Assembly: GCA_028564705.1 (NCBI GenBank) | Contig: JAPXFQ010002850.1 | Span: 372,001 to 436,000, forward strand | Source of the DNA: Apricaphanius iberus | Lineage: Eukaryota; Chordata; Actinopteri; Cyprinodontiformes; Aphaniidae | DNA length: 64,000 nt | Direction: 5' to 3' | Part shown: one piece after another, positions 22,886 to 36,132 of the stretch | Position numbering within the stretch: position 1 is the first letter of the stretch | Layout of the letters: every line of letters starts with the position of its first letter | Notes under the pieces: model-generated | Database searches by the model: none | The model's input: the letters and a program-made list of their open reading frames with translations, nothing else | What the model was told of the DNA's origin: nothing | Translations under genes and position numbers: made by a program

Positions 22886-25867
22886 TGAATAAAATCAAAA
22901 CAAAAGAAGACATAAATAAAAGGATAAATGCACAGTGGTCATCACAAATTTATACGAGTTTAAATTGAACAAGAACGCCAATAGGAACAAAACATTATAA
23001 TTTAATTAGTCTTTCTATCAACCTATTTTGTTTAGACAAGGATTCTTATGAAAAAGAGAGAAACACAGATGTAGACTTGCTACAAGCAGACATGCCAGTC
23101 CCTCTGAAAGCTAATTAACTTTATGCTGTGCAGTTCCCCTTGGAAAATTAACCAATGATGCATGTCTGACAGCACAGGACAGGGAAAACAAACTAGTGTT
23201 TTGTCTTCTCCGTTGTGCAGTGCAAAAGTTCCAATTCTATTAAAATGAATAGGCACTAAAATGACTTCTAGAGTTTATTTAGGGACAATGAACTCAGTTC
23301 AATATGAGGTAAACAGCGTTGTGGTTTAAAAAAAGAAAACAAAAAACAATCCTTAGCATGCAGACAGAAACTCCTGCTTCATATAAATCATGATCCATTT
23401 ACCGTATGCTCCAAAAGTAATTTTGTAATCTGAGCGATTAGCTACTATTGCTGATGCGATCACTCACAGCTCTCGTTTGGCCAATCATACAATATACTAC
23501 TAAGCATTGCTTGTTTTTTTGGTTTCACAGTTAGAAAAGTTTAGGGGCTTTCAGGAGAACAGGAAGGGTTTCTGTGGTGATGCTAAGTGGATTTGGATGT
23601 GATCAAGTGAGTGTGATGTTTGAGCCCTTTGGGTGTTGAGAGCACACACCAACAGATACTAATCTAATCTCACTCTGCTAAAATTAGCTCATCTGGGGAA
23701 CACGGACAACAGATTGCCCAAGGCACGGCTGAGATGATAGGAGCTCTGCAGCTGTTTGCCCTTTTAGAAAAATCTCACAGATGGCATCGGAAGGAGAGAT
23801 GGAATATAAACAGAGATCATTTGGCCCAACTATGGGGTGTGAAGTCAATAATGTGTGTCTGGAATCAAATAAAACACACACAAAATTTGTGAAAAGGGCA
23901 GCACTAACTCATTCAATTAATGCATTAAAAAATAGAAGAAATAAGCAACCATTGATTTTGCAAAAAAAAAAGACTGAATTAATAAATTTCCATCAATCCT
24001 CTGATCCTCCATTCGTTCTTGAAAATTAAAATTATGACCCTGTCCTGATAATAAGCATATCATAAACCTCAATACTTTCCAAACCTAAAAGTTGCCCCAA
24101 TCATTTCCTTTCTCACCCCTTAGAGGAGTAAATCCATAATGAGTTGAACATCACAAACTCATTTGACACATCAAACAGCGTTTTTAACTTTGATGATACA
24201 GTCTCTCTCGGTCCCATGTGGCCAGCTGCTTGTGGAGCTTAATGCTGGTGAACAGATCAGTCACTGTTGCAAAAATTAGCTACCAAAAGATTTTTGTAAT
24301 TAGGTGAAAACAGTGGGTTAGCATGAATTAAAACTTAAAATGTATTTACAGCCACTGATTGTTAATACATTGGAGATTTTTTTATACTATGAAACATAAA
24401 GGCTCTTGCAGTACATTCCTGATCATTTAGGATGTTGCTATATTTTATCTCAACTCATACTCCAAACTAGTAGGATCTGTACAAATTAGCTCTTTTACAT
24501 GTTGAAACATTTCTAAATGGTCTTCTTCAAACTCTTTGTATGAATACCAGTTAGTGATTGAAGTTTGATGCATAGCCTGAAATGTGCCTCCTATACTTAA
24601 ACATTTTCAAGTAATTATCTAACTTGGGGAGCAGATCAAGCATGTGCTAAATCATCAGTCAGTATTGCCCTACAGTGGACTCTTTGGTCCTGGTTAGTCA
24701 GTAGTCTTCAGGGGACCAAACCAATATTCTTTCAAAGTCTGTGTAAATCACAAGCAGCAGCACAGACCGACCAAAAGAAAATACATTTTTACATAATCTA
24801 TTAATATATTAGGTTGGAGATTGAAGTAGTTTCTGGTGTCTTGAATCTCTGGGATAAAAACGAAGGAATGTTAACAATCCATAACCAAATGGTTTTAGTG
24901 CTTCAACTTTCTGTTCAACTTGTTTCAGTAATGATGCCAGGGTCTCCTAGCAGTCCTCCTCCTCCAGAGGTTTTCAATACTGAAAAAACCTCCAGGGGCT
25001 AAAACTCCTTTATATATTCGACGATATGGTCACTGCACTCTTTACTCTTGCAGCTGCAAAAAAACAACAACCATGAAGTATGGATGCAGGCTCAATGTTT
25101 ATACATTCTCCTGTCTGAGGTTAAAACTGAGCCAAGTTTGGGAAAAACGCACTGTAGTTTTTTGTATTTGTGTACTGTTTAACAAAACCTATCCATTTAT
25201 TATTACTTTCCCTAAACATATATTTCAAAAAGTGCCTCAAATTTGGTACTTCAGCATCTTCCTCCTTTTTACTCATAAACAAAAGACTAAATATGTTTTC
25301 TAGATTTGTTTCGAGAAAATATGCAATGGTAAAAAATAAAACCTTGAATGTTTTGCCCTGAATGAACACATCCTGTGTACAAGAATGAGATAAAATAAAA
25401 TAATAAAATAAAAATCTGTGATTTATTGGAGCTTTTTAAAATGTCATCCTACAGTGGGACAGCATCTGTTTTTACACTTAATTCAATTTACTAAGTTACT
25501 GTGTTAGTAAAAGTTTGGGTTTTTTTTTGCTGTTAATGTGATGTTTTTTTTAAAGCATCGTCCACTAAAGACTAATTTTAACTTCAGCTTACAGGCTTCT
25601 CTAACTTATTACAACTTGATTATATTCACCAAGAAAGACTCTAGTCCGATGACAAACAAGAAGCAAAATTTTGTGACTTTTATTTGAATTGGTTGGGGAT
25701 AGGACTGGGTTGCCTTGCCAGAGATCTGCAGAATGCCTTTCAAGTTCTATTTTTTATCATTTTGAACTTTTATTCTCTATCTGGAATTGGAACATGTAGA
25801 AGTGTGAGCAGCGGGTGGTAAATCTCACAGTTACAGTAAGAATCTACATTATCTTAGGAATACAGTA

Positions 25868-26035
25868 GGAATGCAATAATACCACTTTTTTCAAACCAAT
25901 ACGATACAGATTCTTGAATTTGAGTACCTGCCGATATTTTCTGTGAAATTATTGCAGAGTTTACACATTTTAAGTATCGGTTCATTGTATCTGTTAACTA
26001 TAACAGATACCGATATTTAGATATTTAGATTTTGC
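25868..26035. mobile_element. hAT-type MITE, family 1 copy c (partial)
   Basis: The left end GGAATGCAATAATACCACT is a decayed form of the family end. The interior ATTTTCTGTGAAATTATTGCAGAG and TTTAAGTATCGGTTCA is the reverse complement of blocks in the copies at 18.5 and 59.9 kb. No clear right end. Confidence 0.65.
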
Positions 26036-26423
26036 TAATCTAAAATGTGAAACACACATTAAAATGTAAGCTACATTTCTCTTTGATTTAAAGATAATAA
26101 AATATTGTTTTATAGCAACTGCTCTCTCATGTACAGCATGACGTCCCCACTGCTCATTTTATAAACAATTAAAGACTTCTCACTGCAGGGAGGCAAGAAG
26201 GACATATTTATGTTCTTATATCTCCATAGCGCATAAAGCACAAAGGAAAACAATTATAGCCAAAGTGGTTGTCAGCAGGTCAAAACGATGCAAAGACATC
26301 AAAAATTGTCAACACAATCCTGATTGGTGCTTCTCTGGTTTTAGAAATTCTTTTTCAGTCGTTTCATTCACAGTCAGTGGTGGAAAACACAACTAAATTG
26401 GGATAAAATGAAGCTACACTTAC

Positions 26424-26592
26424 GCTCAGCGATCACCAGGGGTGGGTAGAACAGGAAGTATCCCACCAACTCTGCAGTCAGCTGGTTGAGGAGCCCACTG
26501 GATATTGTCCCATTAAGAATTGCATCCTGGTTTTTCACCACATACACCAGTGTGACCGAGGGAGAGTCGGACTCCTGGGAAACGCTTTGAAT
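26424..26592 (-). CDS. kiaa1549l: KIAA1549L-like exon: module 2, second half
   Basis: This exon encodes 56 residues containing SVTLVYVVKNQDAILNGTIS, the helix LLNQLTAELVG and the end strand YPPLVIAE. This is the most recognisable part of the gene: human family members carry a very similar VYVVKNG...LNGT...LLNQL...LVGY...PPL.IAEP string (recalled). The splice sites are TCCTCAG|ATTCAA (phase 0) and GCTGAGC|GTAAGT (phase 1, strong). The leftover C joins CT of the next exon to give Pro, completing IAEPLEY. It has one N-glycosylation sequon (NGT). Confidence 0.95.
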
Positions 26593-27406
26593 CTGAGGAC
26601 AAAGACACCAACCTGAATTTAATATGCTTCTCTCTGCCGCACAGAAGAAAATTCTGAAAGGTTTTAGATTTTTTTTTTCAGTAAATGTAGCACAAGATAC
26701 AAGACTTAATTTATAATTTAAACATTCATACAAAAATATCTAGAGCTATCATGCCAAGTGTCGAAGACACATATGCACACTGGACGTGCAATGAACAAGG
26801 TTTTATTCTCTCCATATTAAGGCCTGAGTGGTTTCTCCAAAAGTAATTCAACACAGTCACAATGGTGAACTGGTTGATGATACAGGATACAAAGAATTCC
26901 CATCACATTTCTCTGCAAGCGTTAATATTTCAGGAGATAAATAATGAATGGAGCCAATATCTGCGCTTCCTTGTTGGGACCTACTTTATGGTTCTGACGG
27001 CGTTTGCATTTACAGTATATATTCTGCAAATAGAAAAAGACTTTGGCAGAAAAATATATGTATGATTTATGAATAAAACTAGATTTATTACAGTTTGCAG
27101 TTTACAAAATATAAACATGACTCAGAAGCTACCCCTTCAGTCAAGTGCAGAGTGTTACTATAATTGTCTTATTTTTGTCAACTGTTGTTCGAAAAAGCCT
27201 CTTAGCCGCAATAAAAAGCTTGTGCAGAGAAACTGTACTACTGATGCAAAAACAAGAATAAGTATGCACATGTCTGAGCTGGTGTGAGTAGCTTGAACTC
27301 CACCTGGAGCTGTGTTATAAATGTTAGTCTGATAAGCATGCTATGTGCAAACGGAACACATTTGGCTGTCTCTCTGATAAATAATCTCAGTGCACTCATC
27401 CCGTAC
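26593..27406. other. Intron within module 2
   Basis: An 814-bp intron separating the two halves of module 2. I see no repeats or exons in it. Confidence 0.65.
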
Positions 27407-27540
27407 TTCCACTGTGAGTCTTTTGTAGGTCTCCAGCACTTTATCCTGGGCCTCTTCAAAGGCATTCTCCAGCCGCTTCTCCAACATCTGCACAAAACTA
27501 CACGAGTAGATGTTGTCTGTAGGTCCAACAAATCTCAAAA
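27407..27540 (-). CDS. kiaa1549l: KIAA1549L-like exon: module 2, first half
   Basis: This exon encodes 45 residues: VLRFVGPTDNIYSCSF, then the helix VQMLEKRLENAFEEAQDK, then YKRLTVE. KIAA1549 has the matching VLQFVPPS, a Cys-containing CNFTQRIEKGL segment and NLTVQ in this place. It enters in phase 1 and leaves in phase 0. The acceptor GTTTGCAG|TT is good. The donor AGTGGAA|GTACGG is weak, but it is supported by the homologous junction (LTVQ then a hydrophobic residue) and by exact frame continuity into the next exon. Reading on past the donor reaches a stop soon after. Confidence 0.87.
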
Positions 27541-30172
27541 CTGCAAACCAGACAAGAAAAACAAAGCGAGAAATGATTTATATGCCATCTGAGTAGTAAG
27601 AAAATAACAGATTGCATTTAAATAGGGGTGAATTTCATTCCCTTTTCCATATAGGTGAAGGTGTGCGCCTTTATCTTAATATCCCTTATCTATGTTTGTG
27701 ACTCTGATTTTTTTAAATAGAGCCACAATATCAAATTACATTCATCAACATCACATTCATTTGGGAATAAGCTCAGTCTCTAAAGACCACCTGGATGTAG
27801 TACTTAGTAGTTTTTTATTGTACAAGGGATATTCATGAATACTTTGCATGTAAACATATCACAATTATTTGATTTCCCAATATTTGAAGACCTTTTTTGA
27901 AGTAACACAGGAAGTAGTTCTTGAGCTGCCCTGTTTTATTCATAGCGCTAACAGATTCAGATGTTCCAGAGGACCAATGGCATATTTTATTGCAGGAATT
28001 GTGATGCATACTGCAATGAAACCTCCCAGTTTATTAGCATCCAGTTGCATGTGAGGCAGGGCATTGAAACACAAGCAAAAATCAATCTCTCAGTTGTTCA
28101 GCTCATTAACCATAGATACGTTAGCCAATTTACCCGCAGCAGTACAATTTGCATAAGATTACCAATTGGGTCAGCAGTGTTTTTGCCCGCAGAGTGATTC
28201 AGAATGAAGGATGTTGGGACTTCGAAGGAAGACTGCACTCATCAGTACCCCATTGCTTGAATTTAGGTCAGAACATGGCTCCACCTTCGTTAATGCAGCT
28301 CTGTTTAGATTTAATTCACAAAGCAAAGGATAATAAAGATGGAATGGCACAAGAAAATAGAGGGCAACTGGTAACATCCATAATCTGCTGATGGACTCAA
28401 TATTGTTTACCCTCAGCTGCACCTCCACTTCTGATGGAGAGCTGCTGATTTTCTCTGTTTTCAGTTTGGATAGAGGCGATAATCCTCTTCCCTTGCTACT
28501 CAGGTTTATCGGTCACACAGGCATCCCTCCAGAGCACTTCTTTCATTATTACCAACAACAGAACCAAATACAGTGCTTCCAGATACAGCATGATGGATTG
28601 GCTAAAAACAGTGCTTTTGTTTTTAGGTTTAACCTCTGGTCATTTAGAACACTGAAGATGCATTAGCCTTGGATTAGGTCAGTCTTACTTCTAAGTTTTT
28701 TGCTACTTTCTGTCTAATGTTCTTCTCCTGCTGTTGCCTTTCACCATTTTAATTTCTGATTAATGTTTTCTTTCAAATTAAGTTTATTAATTACATATTC
28801 CTATTGCCTTTAGTTTCCTGCCTGCATTTGGGTCCACAACTATCAACTTTGCCAAACACCTATGTGATACTTTCTATTCAAACAATTTTCAAAAGGCTTG
28901 ATACCTCAGAATCAGAATATGTAGAGTGCATTGCAAAACTATTTTATATCTTGAACTTTTGCATATTTGATCACTTCAAAACCATAAACATCAGCTAATT
29001 TTATTAGTATTTCATATAATAGACCTACACAAAGTCAGGCATAATTGTGAGGCAGCGGAAAACCTGTCCACATCTGTGTAATTTATTGTCAAAAATAATG
29101 CAGCTGAACATCTCAGATGAGCACTCAGCTGCTAACCTACCAAAAAGAAAATAGCTGGCCTAAGGTAACTCCCACAAATGTAGTGTTTTATAAATGAGTG
29201 GTCAGAAGTAAGCTATTACTGAATGACAGTTATAAGAAGTCTTGTTTAACATATATCAAAGGTCATGTAGAGGGATGTCCCAAACCCTGGTCCTCATGGC
29301 CCACTGTCCTACTTGTTTTAGATGTTTCCCTGCTGCTGCAAACATGGCTTAAAAATATGGTTAATTAACATGTTTCTGCAACAAAAAGAAGTAATGCAAA
29401 CATTTGAATCATTGACGACAAACACGGGTAGGGGACAACTGGTGTACAGGACACAGCAATATGTTCACTAAAATTTTTAAGTGAATTTAGTACATTTGAA
29501 AACTTGTAAAACTATGTGAGGGAAATTTATATTTGTTATTAATGTATATTTAACCCCACTGATTTTGTAAAGTTCCTCACTTCCAAAAAAGAAAACGTAT
29601 TTGGATTTTGTTTCATTTTAATGGTGGGAGAGTAGATAGGAACCAGTTATTCAACAAAAAAACACACACATTATATTGAGATACAAATTTGATTTGTATG
29701 TCTTTGAAATTTGTTCCCCAAGCAAAAATGACTTAGCAAATCATTCTCTTTTTTTACTTTGATGAAATCTGAACCAACACATATTTAAAAGTAAGAATTT
29801 AAGTTGAAAATACTATTATAGTCTGAAAAATGTATATTCTGATACACAATCCAATGGTTCTGATTTTTCTGACCTTCTTTGCACAAAACCCAAGTGTAGC
29901 GAAGTGTGGTTTGAAGCCTTAAGAGCTGACTAAGTGATTGGACCAATTTGTTCTGCAATCATGGGGTCTGTGAGGGATTTAAGGTATCAAAGAGGAGTAA
30001 AGGAGAGCTAATCAGAATCTCTCTAATTTTGTCTCTGTTCTGTTTTTCCAGGCATCATTTTATCCTCCACTCTCGCAGCTATTGTTCTTTTACAATTAAG
30101 CTTACGCAAGAAGAACCAGCTTTTGCTGGATTTTAGGGTTACATGTTTAATGTTCATCTTAGATTTCCACAC
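27541..30172. other. Intron between modules 1 and 2
   Basis: No exon seen. It contains a degenerate repeat near 29.28-29.34 kb (CCCTGGTCCTCATGGCCCAC and TTTTAGATGTTTCCCTG), which looks like one end of the palindromic MITE family. The chance frames at 27.9-28.7 kb have no recognisable relatives. Confidence 0.6.
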
Positions 30173-30395
30173 CTGTTTTGAGCTGCAGGTGAATGTGAGG
30201 AGGGCTAATCCAGGTCACCACAGGAACCAGAACCGCCTTGACCAGTGGCGTGTGCTGCCTGATGTCAGACAGCAGTTTGTCAAAGCCGTAAACATTCAGA
30301 GCTTCGACAACCATGGAGGAGACGTAGACAGTCTTCCCACTGGTCACGTAGTAAGCCAGAGTCAGGTTGTGGGGGCTGCAGTCGTCTCGCTCCAC
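30173..30395 (-). CDS. kiaa1549l: KIAA1549L-like exon: module 1, second half
   Basis: This exon encodes 74 residues starting VERDDCSPHNLTLAYYVTSG and ending SPPHIHLQLKT. It holds the beta-strand-like core of the first module: a strand ending LAYYVTSGKTVYVSS, a helix around VEALNVYGFDKLLSDI, and a terminal strand VLVPVVTWIS. The family equivalent, recalled from KIAA1549, has the same FLVTSGPFVYT-like core. The splice sites are CTCACAG|GTGGAG (phase 0) and AAAACAG|GTGTGG (phase 1). One N-glycosylation sequon (NLT) and a single Cys are present. It is about 4 kb downstream of the first-half exon. Confidence 0.92.
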
Positions 30396-30597
30396 CTGTG
30401 AGGGAGAGAGAAATCCAAGCAGTCTAGTTACACTTTAGTTATATTAGTTTTATATTTTATTAAGGTATCATAAACCCGCACTGACAATTAGAGAAAACTT
30501 TTGATTCAAGTCACTTATTCACAGTGACACATTTGTTGGTTACTCGTATAATTACTTGAAGCATTTTTAATGACTCACTGTTACACTGAGGTATAAC

Positions 30598-30922
30598 CTA
30601 AGGCTGCATGACATTGATAAATCATGCAATGATTATATTAGTTGCAATAAGTCTGCATTTTCCTTCTCTCTACCTGAACTGTCATTTTGATGCATCCACC
30701 ACTGTGACCTGCAGCATATCGGGCTCTGTCATCGGCATCAGGTTCGTGCTTCTACTCCAAAAAGACTCCATTCATCTGAGTTAAAATATTATTGGCCTAC
30801 AAAGTGCATACTCCTGACAACTGAAATAAAACATCCAATAAAAGTTGCAACCCAAACTGTCCTTTGCAATATTAATATTGCACCATATGATACTGCAATA
30901 AGGATAGATTGTGCAGCCCTAG
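30598..30922. mobile_element. Small MITE with GGCTGCA ends
   Basis: Ends AAGGCTGCATGACATTGATA and GATTGTGCAGCCCTAG form an imperfect inverted repeat, and internal blocks ATCATGCAATGATTATATTA and GCACCATATGATACTGCAAT also pair loosely. No coding capacity and no clear target duplication. Confidence 0.65.
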
Positions 30923-31381
30923 TAGAAAGATGACCGAGAACCTTAGTCACGCCTCAGAGTAAGCAAGACAAAAATCATGCCATTTAATCAAGGCAGCTAT
31001 GTGTTCTTCATAAATCAGCCATTAAATCATCTACAAGTCTAGAAGCATGGGAGGATGGCAGGTAAAGGCGTGTTTTAGTCAGGGACACTGGGAACATTTC
31101 GCCAGGAATATTTATGATTGACTGTTTTCTCCCAGTCCACTTTTGAAAACCTGATGCAGAATTTCTGACCAGCACAGGTCGAACATCTAACATCAACTTA
31201 TGCTAACAGCCTAATTTCTGTATAAACGGAATCTGAACAGACAGGTATTTAAATCCACTATCCTATCCACCTTATTCCTAGCCCCCATTACCTAGCTATT
31301 TCCGGTATCTCGCTGGAAGCTGGTCGCATAACCATTTCTACATGAGACGGCCCAGGAATAAGGAGGATAGAGTCATGTTTT

Positions 31382-31402
31382 TGTGTGTGTGTGTGTGTGT
31401 TT
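31382..31402. repeat. (TG)n microsatellite
   Basis: About ten TG dinucleotides in a row. Confidence 0.93.
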
Positions 31403-32552
31403 GTATTGATGCTGCAGTTTTCTTCACAGAGGTTGATGTTACAAGATTTAATAAAGACTCGCAGTTCGCTGCAAAACCTTTAGGGCATAGTTTAAGCCTT
31501 ATGTATACATTCAAAACTGGGTAAAGTATCAACAGGTGACTGAGTAACTTGCATCTCTCATGTGCAAGGTGTTCAAAAAATTGAGCATTGCTCTTCTACG
31601 TATGTATGTACAGATGGCACAGGTCCATGTGCGCATCCCAAACAGCACAATCCCACACGAGTTGAATTTTACCAACCCGTAACATTAAGATTATTTTTGA
31701 ATGTGGCCCTTCACCAGTTATCTCCAGATCAAATCTGACCGAAATCCAGCGTGTTGATTTAAAACCCACGACCTCACCCGGGACCCATACACAATCCAGC
31801 GACTCAATGTAGCTCTTCCAAAATGACTGCACCCCTCATGCATCAGTGGGTTAGATAAACCGGTCTGTGAGCTGTCAACTCGCATATAACAAGATGCCGC
31901 CTAGGTCTGAGATGATACGCATATGGTCTCACAGTGTTCTTTTTTTTTTTTTTTTGGGGTTTGTTTGGTTTAGATGGACTTATTCATGTACCTGAACTAG
32001 GGGATTATTTTATATTATGTTATTTTTGTTTAGAGATATTCTATTGTATTTGGTTGTTTGCCTTTTAATATGAGCAGTAAAAGAAAAACAAAAACATCTT
32101 TAGTCCTAACGTGAAATAAGCTCATAGAGCTATATTGCAAAACAACACACTGTATTTGAGTTAGATTTAAAGGGATAAGCGTTGGCATATGAATATTAAT
32201 AGCTTTTGGTATTATTTCAGTCTATTTCTGCCTAACGGCCAAATTTCAGTTTAAATCTCAAATAGTCTGACTTTTAGCTATATCCTGAAAACACACACAC
32301 ACAGACAACTGTGGTGAGTCAAAGGGTGTATTTCTGGAGCATTACACCACCCACCTTCATGTACCCTCTACCTTCAACCACACTGAGTAGCTGAGGGTGT
32401 TGTTATGGATTTTTTCCTCGACCATCTTTTCCACTCCTATTTCTCTCCCTGAGTGTAAGCTGGCAGCCTCTGGTTGATCTTTTTTTTTTTTATCTATAAC
32501 ACACATCTTTTCTCAATGAAACTGTCTCCAGATTCCGAGCAAACGCTTTAAA

Positions 32553-32778
32553 CCAGGGGTCTGAGACTCCAGTCCTTGTGAGTCGCCCTCCTGCAACATT
32601 TAGATGTGTTCCAGGTCCAACACACCTGGATCTAACTGGTAAATTGGCTCCTCTGCAGGCAGTCAGGTTCTACGGGGCCCTGCTGATTACCTAATTATTT
32701 AATTCAAGTGTGTTGAAGCTGAGACATTTGTAAAGGTTGCAGGACCGCAGCCCTCATGGACTGGAGTTCGAGACCACT
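32553..32778. mobile_element. Palindromic hAT-type MITE, best preserved copy
   Basis: The left end CAGGGGTCTGAGACTCCAGT pairs with the right end ACTGGAGTTCGAGACCACTG, and the inverted repeats continue inward to CCTGCAAC and GTTGCAGG for about 46 bp with some mismatches. The flanking octamers GCTTTAAA and GCTTTAGA differ at one base, fitting a hAT target duplication. Degenerate relatives lie at 1.9, 6.1, 8.0 and 29.3 kb. Confidence 0.82.
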
Positions 32779-35700
32779 GCTTTAGACGCATTTTTTTCTC
32801 CAAGCAACTCTTACATTTTTTTTTTCATATACTTAGCCACTAGGTCTTTTCTACGTCCAAAAGTATAATATGTGTGATGAGCAAAAGTGCATCAAAGATT
32901 AATCACTTTAATTTCATGACTTCACAAAGATGAGGAGTACTGTTTCACATCCTGTAAGGCCATGGTTTGAATAGCTTTACCCCTTAAATTAAATCATGCC
33001 TCCAAAATAAAATATAGCTTTTTGATTTGCACATACAAGCACACATTGAAGAGAACTTTGAATGAGGAAACACTTTTTCATGGCACCACAACAGTATTGA
33101 TTTGTTGTTGGTTTTTTTCTTCTTACAGAACCTCCAGACCCCTGAAGTCTTTTGTAAAAGAAACCTCTTTATTATCCTTCAATTTAACATGTACGTCATA
33201 CTTTTGATTATTTCAACTTTTTTTTCTTACATTTTATCAACCATGAGTTGAGTTTTATATTTCACTTTTTACTGTCTGTTTTTCAAATTTCCAAATGTTG
33301 CTGCATTCATATATTCATCTATAAACAAAATGACTAGTATACTAGTTCCCTAGACTCCCTAAACTGCAGTTTAATTCATCTATTTTATCTTCTTCATCTT
33401 AGTTTGTCAAACTATCTGTATCTATATCTATCAACAGTTACACTTAGAGAGCCAAATACTTTCAGTCTATAATGTCTGCATATATTTTTTTACACGTGAA
33501 ATAACAGTCACACAGCTCATACATGGTTCCGATAATTGAGTATAGAATATGTAAGGCACATAGTGTCACTGATACTTTAAATAAATGGCATTAGAAACAG
33601 TTTAATAGCCACTCTGCCTACTTTGATATAGAGACCACCAATACTGAAAATGCAAATATTAAATACCAACACTACAATACAGATACATTTTTAATTTCTA
33701 AGCTCCATATTAAAACTGCTTATGTTTTGCGTATCCAAAGCTCACCTTTGATTTTAATCAAATAAACCAGAGCTGACCATGCTCCCTGCCAACAGCTGAC
33801 AGCTGTAAAACTGCCCAGTTTGGTAAGCAATTATTGTTAACAACGTTGTTCAATGATGCAACACATTAGACATCCCTGCATGCTAATTTCATGCTGATTA
33901 ACAAACCCAAATCACGTGGAGTGCAGATTTTGCGCATCAGGACTGCAACAGTAGGCTTTTTAAGATCTGAACTGTTTTAATCTCATTGTTGGTCTTTTTT
34001 GCCCTTTTACAGATTAATTTTGATCATCAAACCACAGTCTAGTTTTTCAGACGGAGAAGATGAGAGCTGAGGAATGTGTCTGTGTGTAGCAGGGGGTAGA
34101 TGAAAGTGCTGTGGAGCTTAGAGATACTGAGTCACTCCCCGGGAAGGCTCACAAACAACTGGATAAAAATAGAAAAAGCAGGCGGATGAAGACAGAAGAC
34201 GGACAGAAAGTGAGATGTAGAGAGGCAGGTGGACAGACAGAGAGGCGGACAAGCAAGACGGATATGTTGGCAGAAAATCGATCTAGTTGCACCAAGGGTG
34301 TAATCTGATCAGGAAGATGAAGGGCAACAGTAATATGAGAGATGTTAATATTGAGATACACACAAAAGGAAAAGGTTGATAGTAATGGTTTGAGAGGGAG
34401 AGAGGGGAAAGAAGATGACCATGATACCATGTGGTTGAAAGAAGAGGAAAATAAGCATTATGTGCATAAGTATTTGGGAATGAATATAGTTTAATGACCT
34501 CCCTGAATAAAGATAATGTCTTCTTTCGGCAGATCATACATAGTCTGCATTTGTCTCCAGCACCATTCATGAGTCCTTTACTAGCCACTTAATTAGGTCA
34601 ACTACTTTAATAAGTAGTGGTTATCTAAATTAACCAGTCACTGATGTTCACCAGTCACCTTTTTCTGCTGTTCGGGTCTTACTAGTCTTCACAAGTTAGT
34701 AGGTTACTCTTCCAGGGACTATCAGGATGAACCTGAAAGGCACTATGAGTTCACTAGTGAACTTAATGTGACCTTCTCCAAACATTTGAATGCACATATC
34801 CAGCTGTTCAGTGTTTCAGTTCTTATTGCACATCTTGCGGTTTTCTAACAAGGGACTTAACTACAAAATTCACAACAGGCCATGAATAATTTTTGACCAT
34901 ACATATTCACATACCACACATTTTGGTCAGCCAATCATATTCAGATTTGCGGTCAGTGGCTGGTTATTGTTTTTTTAGATGAGATAACGATTATTGTAGA
35001 GGATGTGCTGGCACTTGTTAAAGATGTTCAGGAGGATCAGGAGGATATGAAAACATTATGGATTACATTAAGCGTTATCCAAAACATACATAGATACTTG
35101 TATGTGTCTTTTTTTCTTGCTGTTTGATCACCAAGGTGTAGCTCACCTTATATAAAAGGGAACTGGAAAAAAATCCTAAAGTTGGTGACATTAAACAAAA
35201 GTTTGTTTTACACTCCACCTTTCTTATGCTATAGAGATGAGGTAGCTACTACCGGAGAGTTTGTTTTCCCGTTCCCTCCTGTGATACCTGTCATTTAGAT
35301 AATGATGCTTTTAAAATGCTAAATATGGTCGCCAACTTAGAGCCTGTATTTTAAAGCTATTTGCAAAGTTTGCTAGCTTCTGCTGTGTTATTATTTGACA
35401 TTTAGCGGAGTCATCTCAGGATTCATAACACTTAAAAGAAGTCTTTGTCCTCTAGCAAATATTCTCTTCAGCCATTACTTAAATAACTGATCTAATCCAA
35501 ACAGCATTTAGAAGATGGTTTAATGGGATTTAAAGTATATGTAAATATAAACTTAAATTATGTCAAACATTTTTAAAGAATTGAGTAAATAAAAACTGAA
35601 TTGTTAAAAAGGATTAAAGATTATCTTTTCTCTGCTCACTTGAAGCATTTATGTAAGATTTTTTACTTTTCCATACAAAGCCAGTTCATATGGTGAACAT

Positions 35701-36132
35701 GTGTTTATTGGTCTGATTAAGGTTGCCCCACAGAGTTCCACTTGGTCTAGCTGAGTACTTCTAGAGCATTTACATGCTTTTATTAAGCCATTGGTTTGTT
35801 GATTAAGGTAATTGGTTGTTACTGAGCTGAATCAGAAAGTACATCTGTGCGTACCGCAAAATGGACATTTATGCAAACATAAAAAAAAGAATACGTCACA
35901 TTTTCTCCATTTGTTTTTTACTTCTTCCTTAGATTCACAGTTTTACAAACAATGAGGAATGGAGTGACAAGGTTTGATCTTAGACCTCAATAGCTCTAAG
36001 CGCTTCTGTTGTTAAACCCACTGACCAGGTCAAGGGTATTTACTAAAATAATAGTTCCCGCCATAGGATCATGACCTCTTGATTATCAGTTAAAAGCTCC
36101 CCAGGGCAGATAAATCCCTTGGAAACACTGAC

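Larger units (their letters stand above)
20378..26423. other. Intron between module 2 and linker exon
   Basis: A 6-kb intron with a LINE 3' end (20.6-20.9 kb), a CCAT tract (21.2 kb), an internally deleted Tc1 remnant (22.5-22.9 kb) and a MITE fragment (25.87-26.03 kb). A 63-codon plus-strand frame at 24.8-25.0 kb ends in a Pro/Ser-rich tail but resembles nothing I know. Confidence 0.6.
30396..36132. other. Intron within module 1
   Basis: A 5.7-kb intron with a 0.3-kb MITE at 30.6-30.9 kb, a TG microsatellite at 31.4 kb, a T-run at 31.94 kb and a well-preserved palindromic MITE at 32.55 kb. The 34.1-34.4 kb segment is purine-rich and gives overlapping chance frames. No exon was recognised. 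Confidence 0.6.

Noticed and set aside
24814..25002. 63-codon plus-strand frame with a Pro-rich end
   Set aside because: No homologue recalled, no splice sites matching a neighbouring exon, on the strand opposite to the host gene.
34111..34588. Frames on both strands in a purine-rich stretch
   Set aside because: Low-complexity AGA/GGA sequence produces open frames by chance; nothing recognisable.
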